Shown here one piece after another: positions 33,813 through 33,848 of a stretch of 33,848 nucleotides of DNA (position 1 is its first letter; each line of letters begins with the position of its first letter). A program made the translations under genes and the position numbers. This DNA is from RSA11 sp965652565 (GTDB taxonomy: Bacteria; Actinomycetota; Thermoleophilia; Solirubrobacterales; 70-9), in NCBI GenBank assembly GCA_965652565.1, contig CBFGWL010000024.1, positions 1 to 33,848 of the forward strand. Direction: 5' to 3'. The notes beneath the pieces were generated by a model that made no database searches, had not been told where the DNA came from, and saw only the letters and a program-made list of their open reading frames with translations.

Positions 33813-33848
33813 GCGCTGAGCGCCGCGGTCAGCCGCTCGACGCGTTCG
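33809..33848 (-). CDS. C-terminal end of a gene entering from the right (partial)
   Basis: On the minus strand the last 13 codons read ERVERLTAALSA and a TAG stop at 33811-33809, which overlaps the ferritin-like stop. Composition is that of a normal alpha-helical C-terminus, and convergent overlapping stops occur elsewhere in this window. The evidence is short, so the identity is unknown. Confidence 0.4.
   Translation of the reverse strand, partial: ERVERLTAALSA

Overview
This window is high-GC DNA with densely packed genes, many GTG starts, 4-bp ATGA/GTGA/TTGA gene overlaps and many divergent pairs. Gene content (acyl-CoA mutase, acyl-CoA dehydrogenase, several TetR regulators, MMPL and DHA2 transporters, a one-transmembrane Ser/Thr kinase, GH15 plus ROK glucokinase) points to an actinobacterium. 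A deep-branching lineage such as Thermoleophilia/Solirubrobacterales is my guess; nothing in the sequence proves it. I saw no rRNA, tRNA, insertion sequence, prophage or CRISPR array. The window reads as chromosomal backbone with a metabolic core.

Layout. 1-949: an MMPL-type exporter running off the left edge, divergent from a B12-dependent acyl-CoA mutase large subunit whose specificity residues are of isobutyryl-CoA mutase type, followed by a zinc alcohol dehydrogenase (2827-4011). 3989-6623, minus strand: zwf followed by a CPA1-type cation/proton antiporter. 6742-15985: a central sugar block of gnd, pgl, rpiA (minus), tkt, pgi, a GH15 glycosidase and a ROK glucokinase. Together with zwf it links glucose release and phosphorylation to the oxidative and non-oxidative pentose phosphate pathway. 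Transaldolase and opcA are absent from the block. 16013-21098: OsmC-type peroxidase, a membrane-anchored metallophosphoesterase, an SDR, a HAD phosphatase overlapping a Ser/Thr kinase. 21112-23930: enoyl-CoA hydratase/isomerase and a secreted CocE-type hydrolase. 23980-26172: a TetR/DHA2 efflux pair with two matching operators. 26366-29777: M28 peptidase, acyl-CoA dehydrogenase and a second TetR, sharing a palindromic operator motif. 29834-33812: AI-2E family permease, M23 peptidase, DUF167 protein, an alpha/beta-hydrolase-fold protein with a degenerate active site, and a ferritin-like protein. The last 40 bases look like the tail of another gene.

The most unusual non-coding signal is a dispersed family of 48-bp imperfect palindromes with a conserved off-centre core (GGTTGATCCCAC), spaced at 59-60 bp. 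Four copies lie at 8451-8677 and two, one inverted, at 21929-22036. Both clusters sit just after stop codons. A second pattern is a run of genes without a Shine-Dalgarno sequence that carry a TANNNT hexamer exactly 6-7 nt upstream of the start codon, as expected for leaderless transcripts. Third, perfect or near-perfect palindromes mark the likely targets of both TetR proteins.
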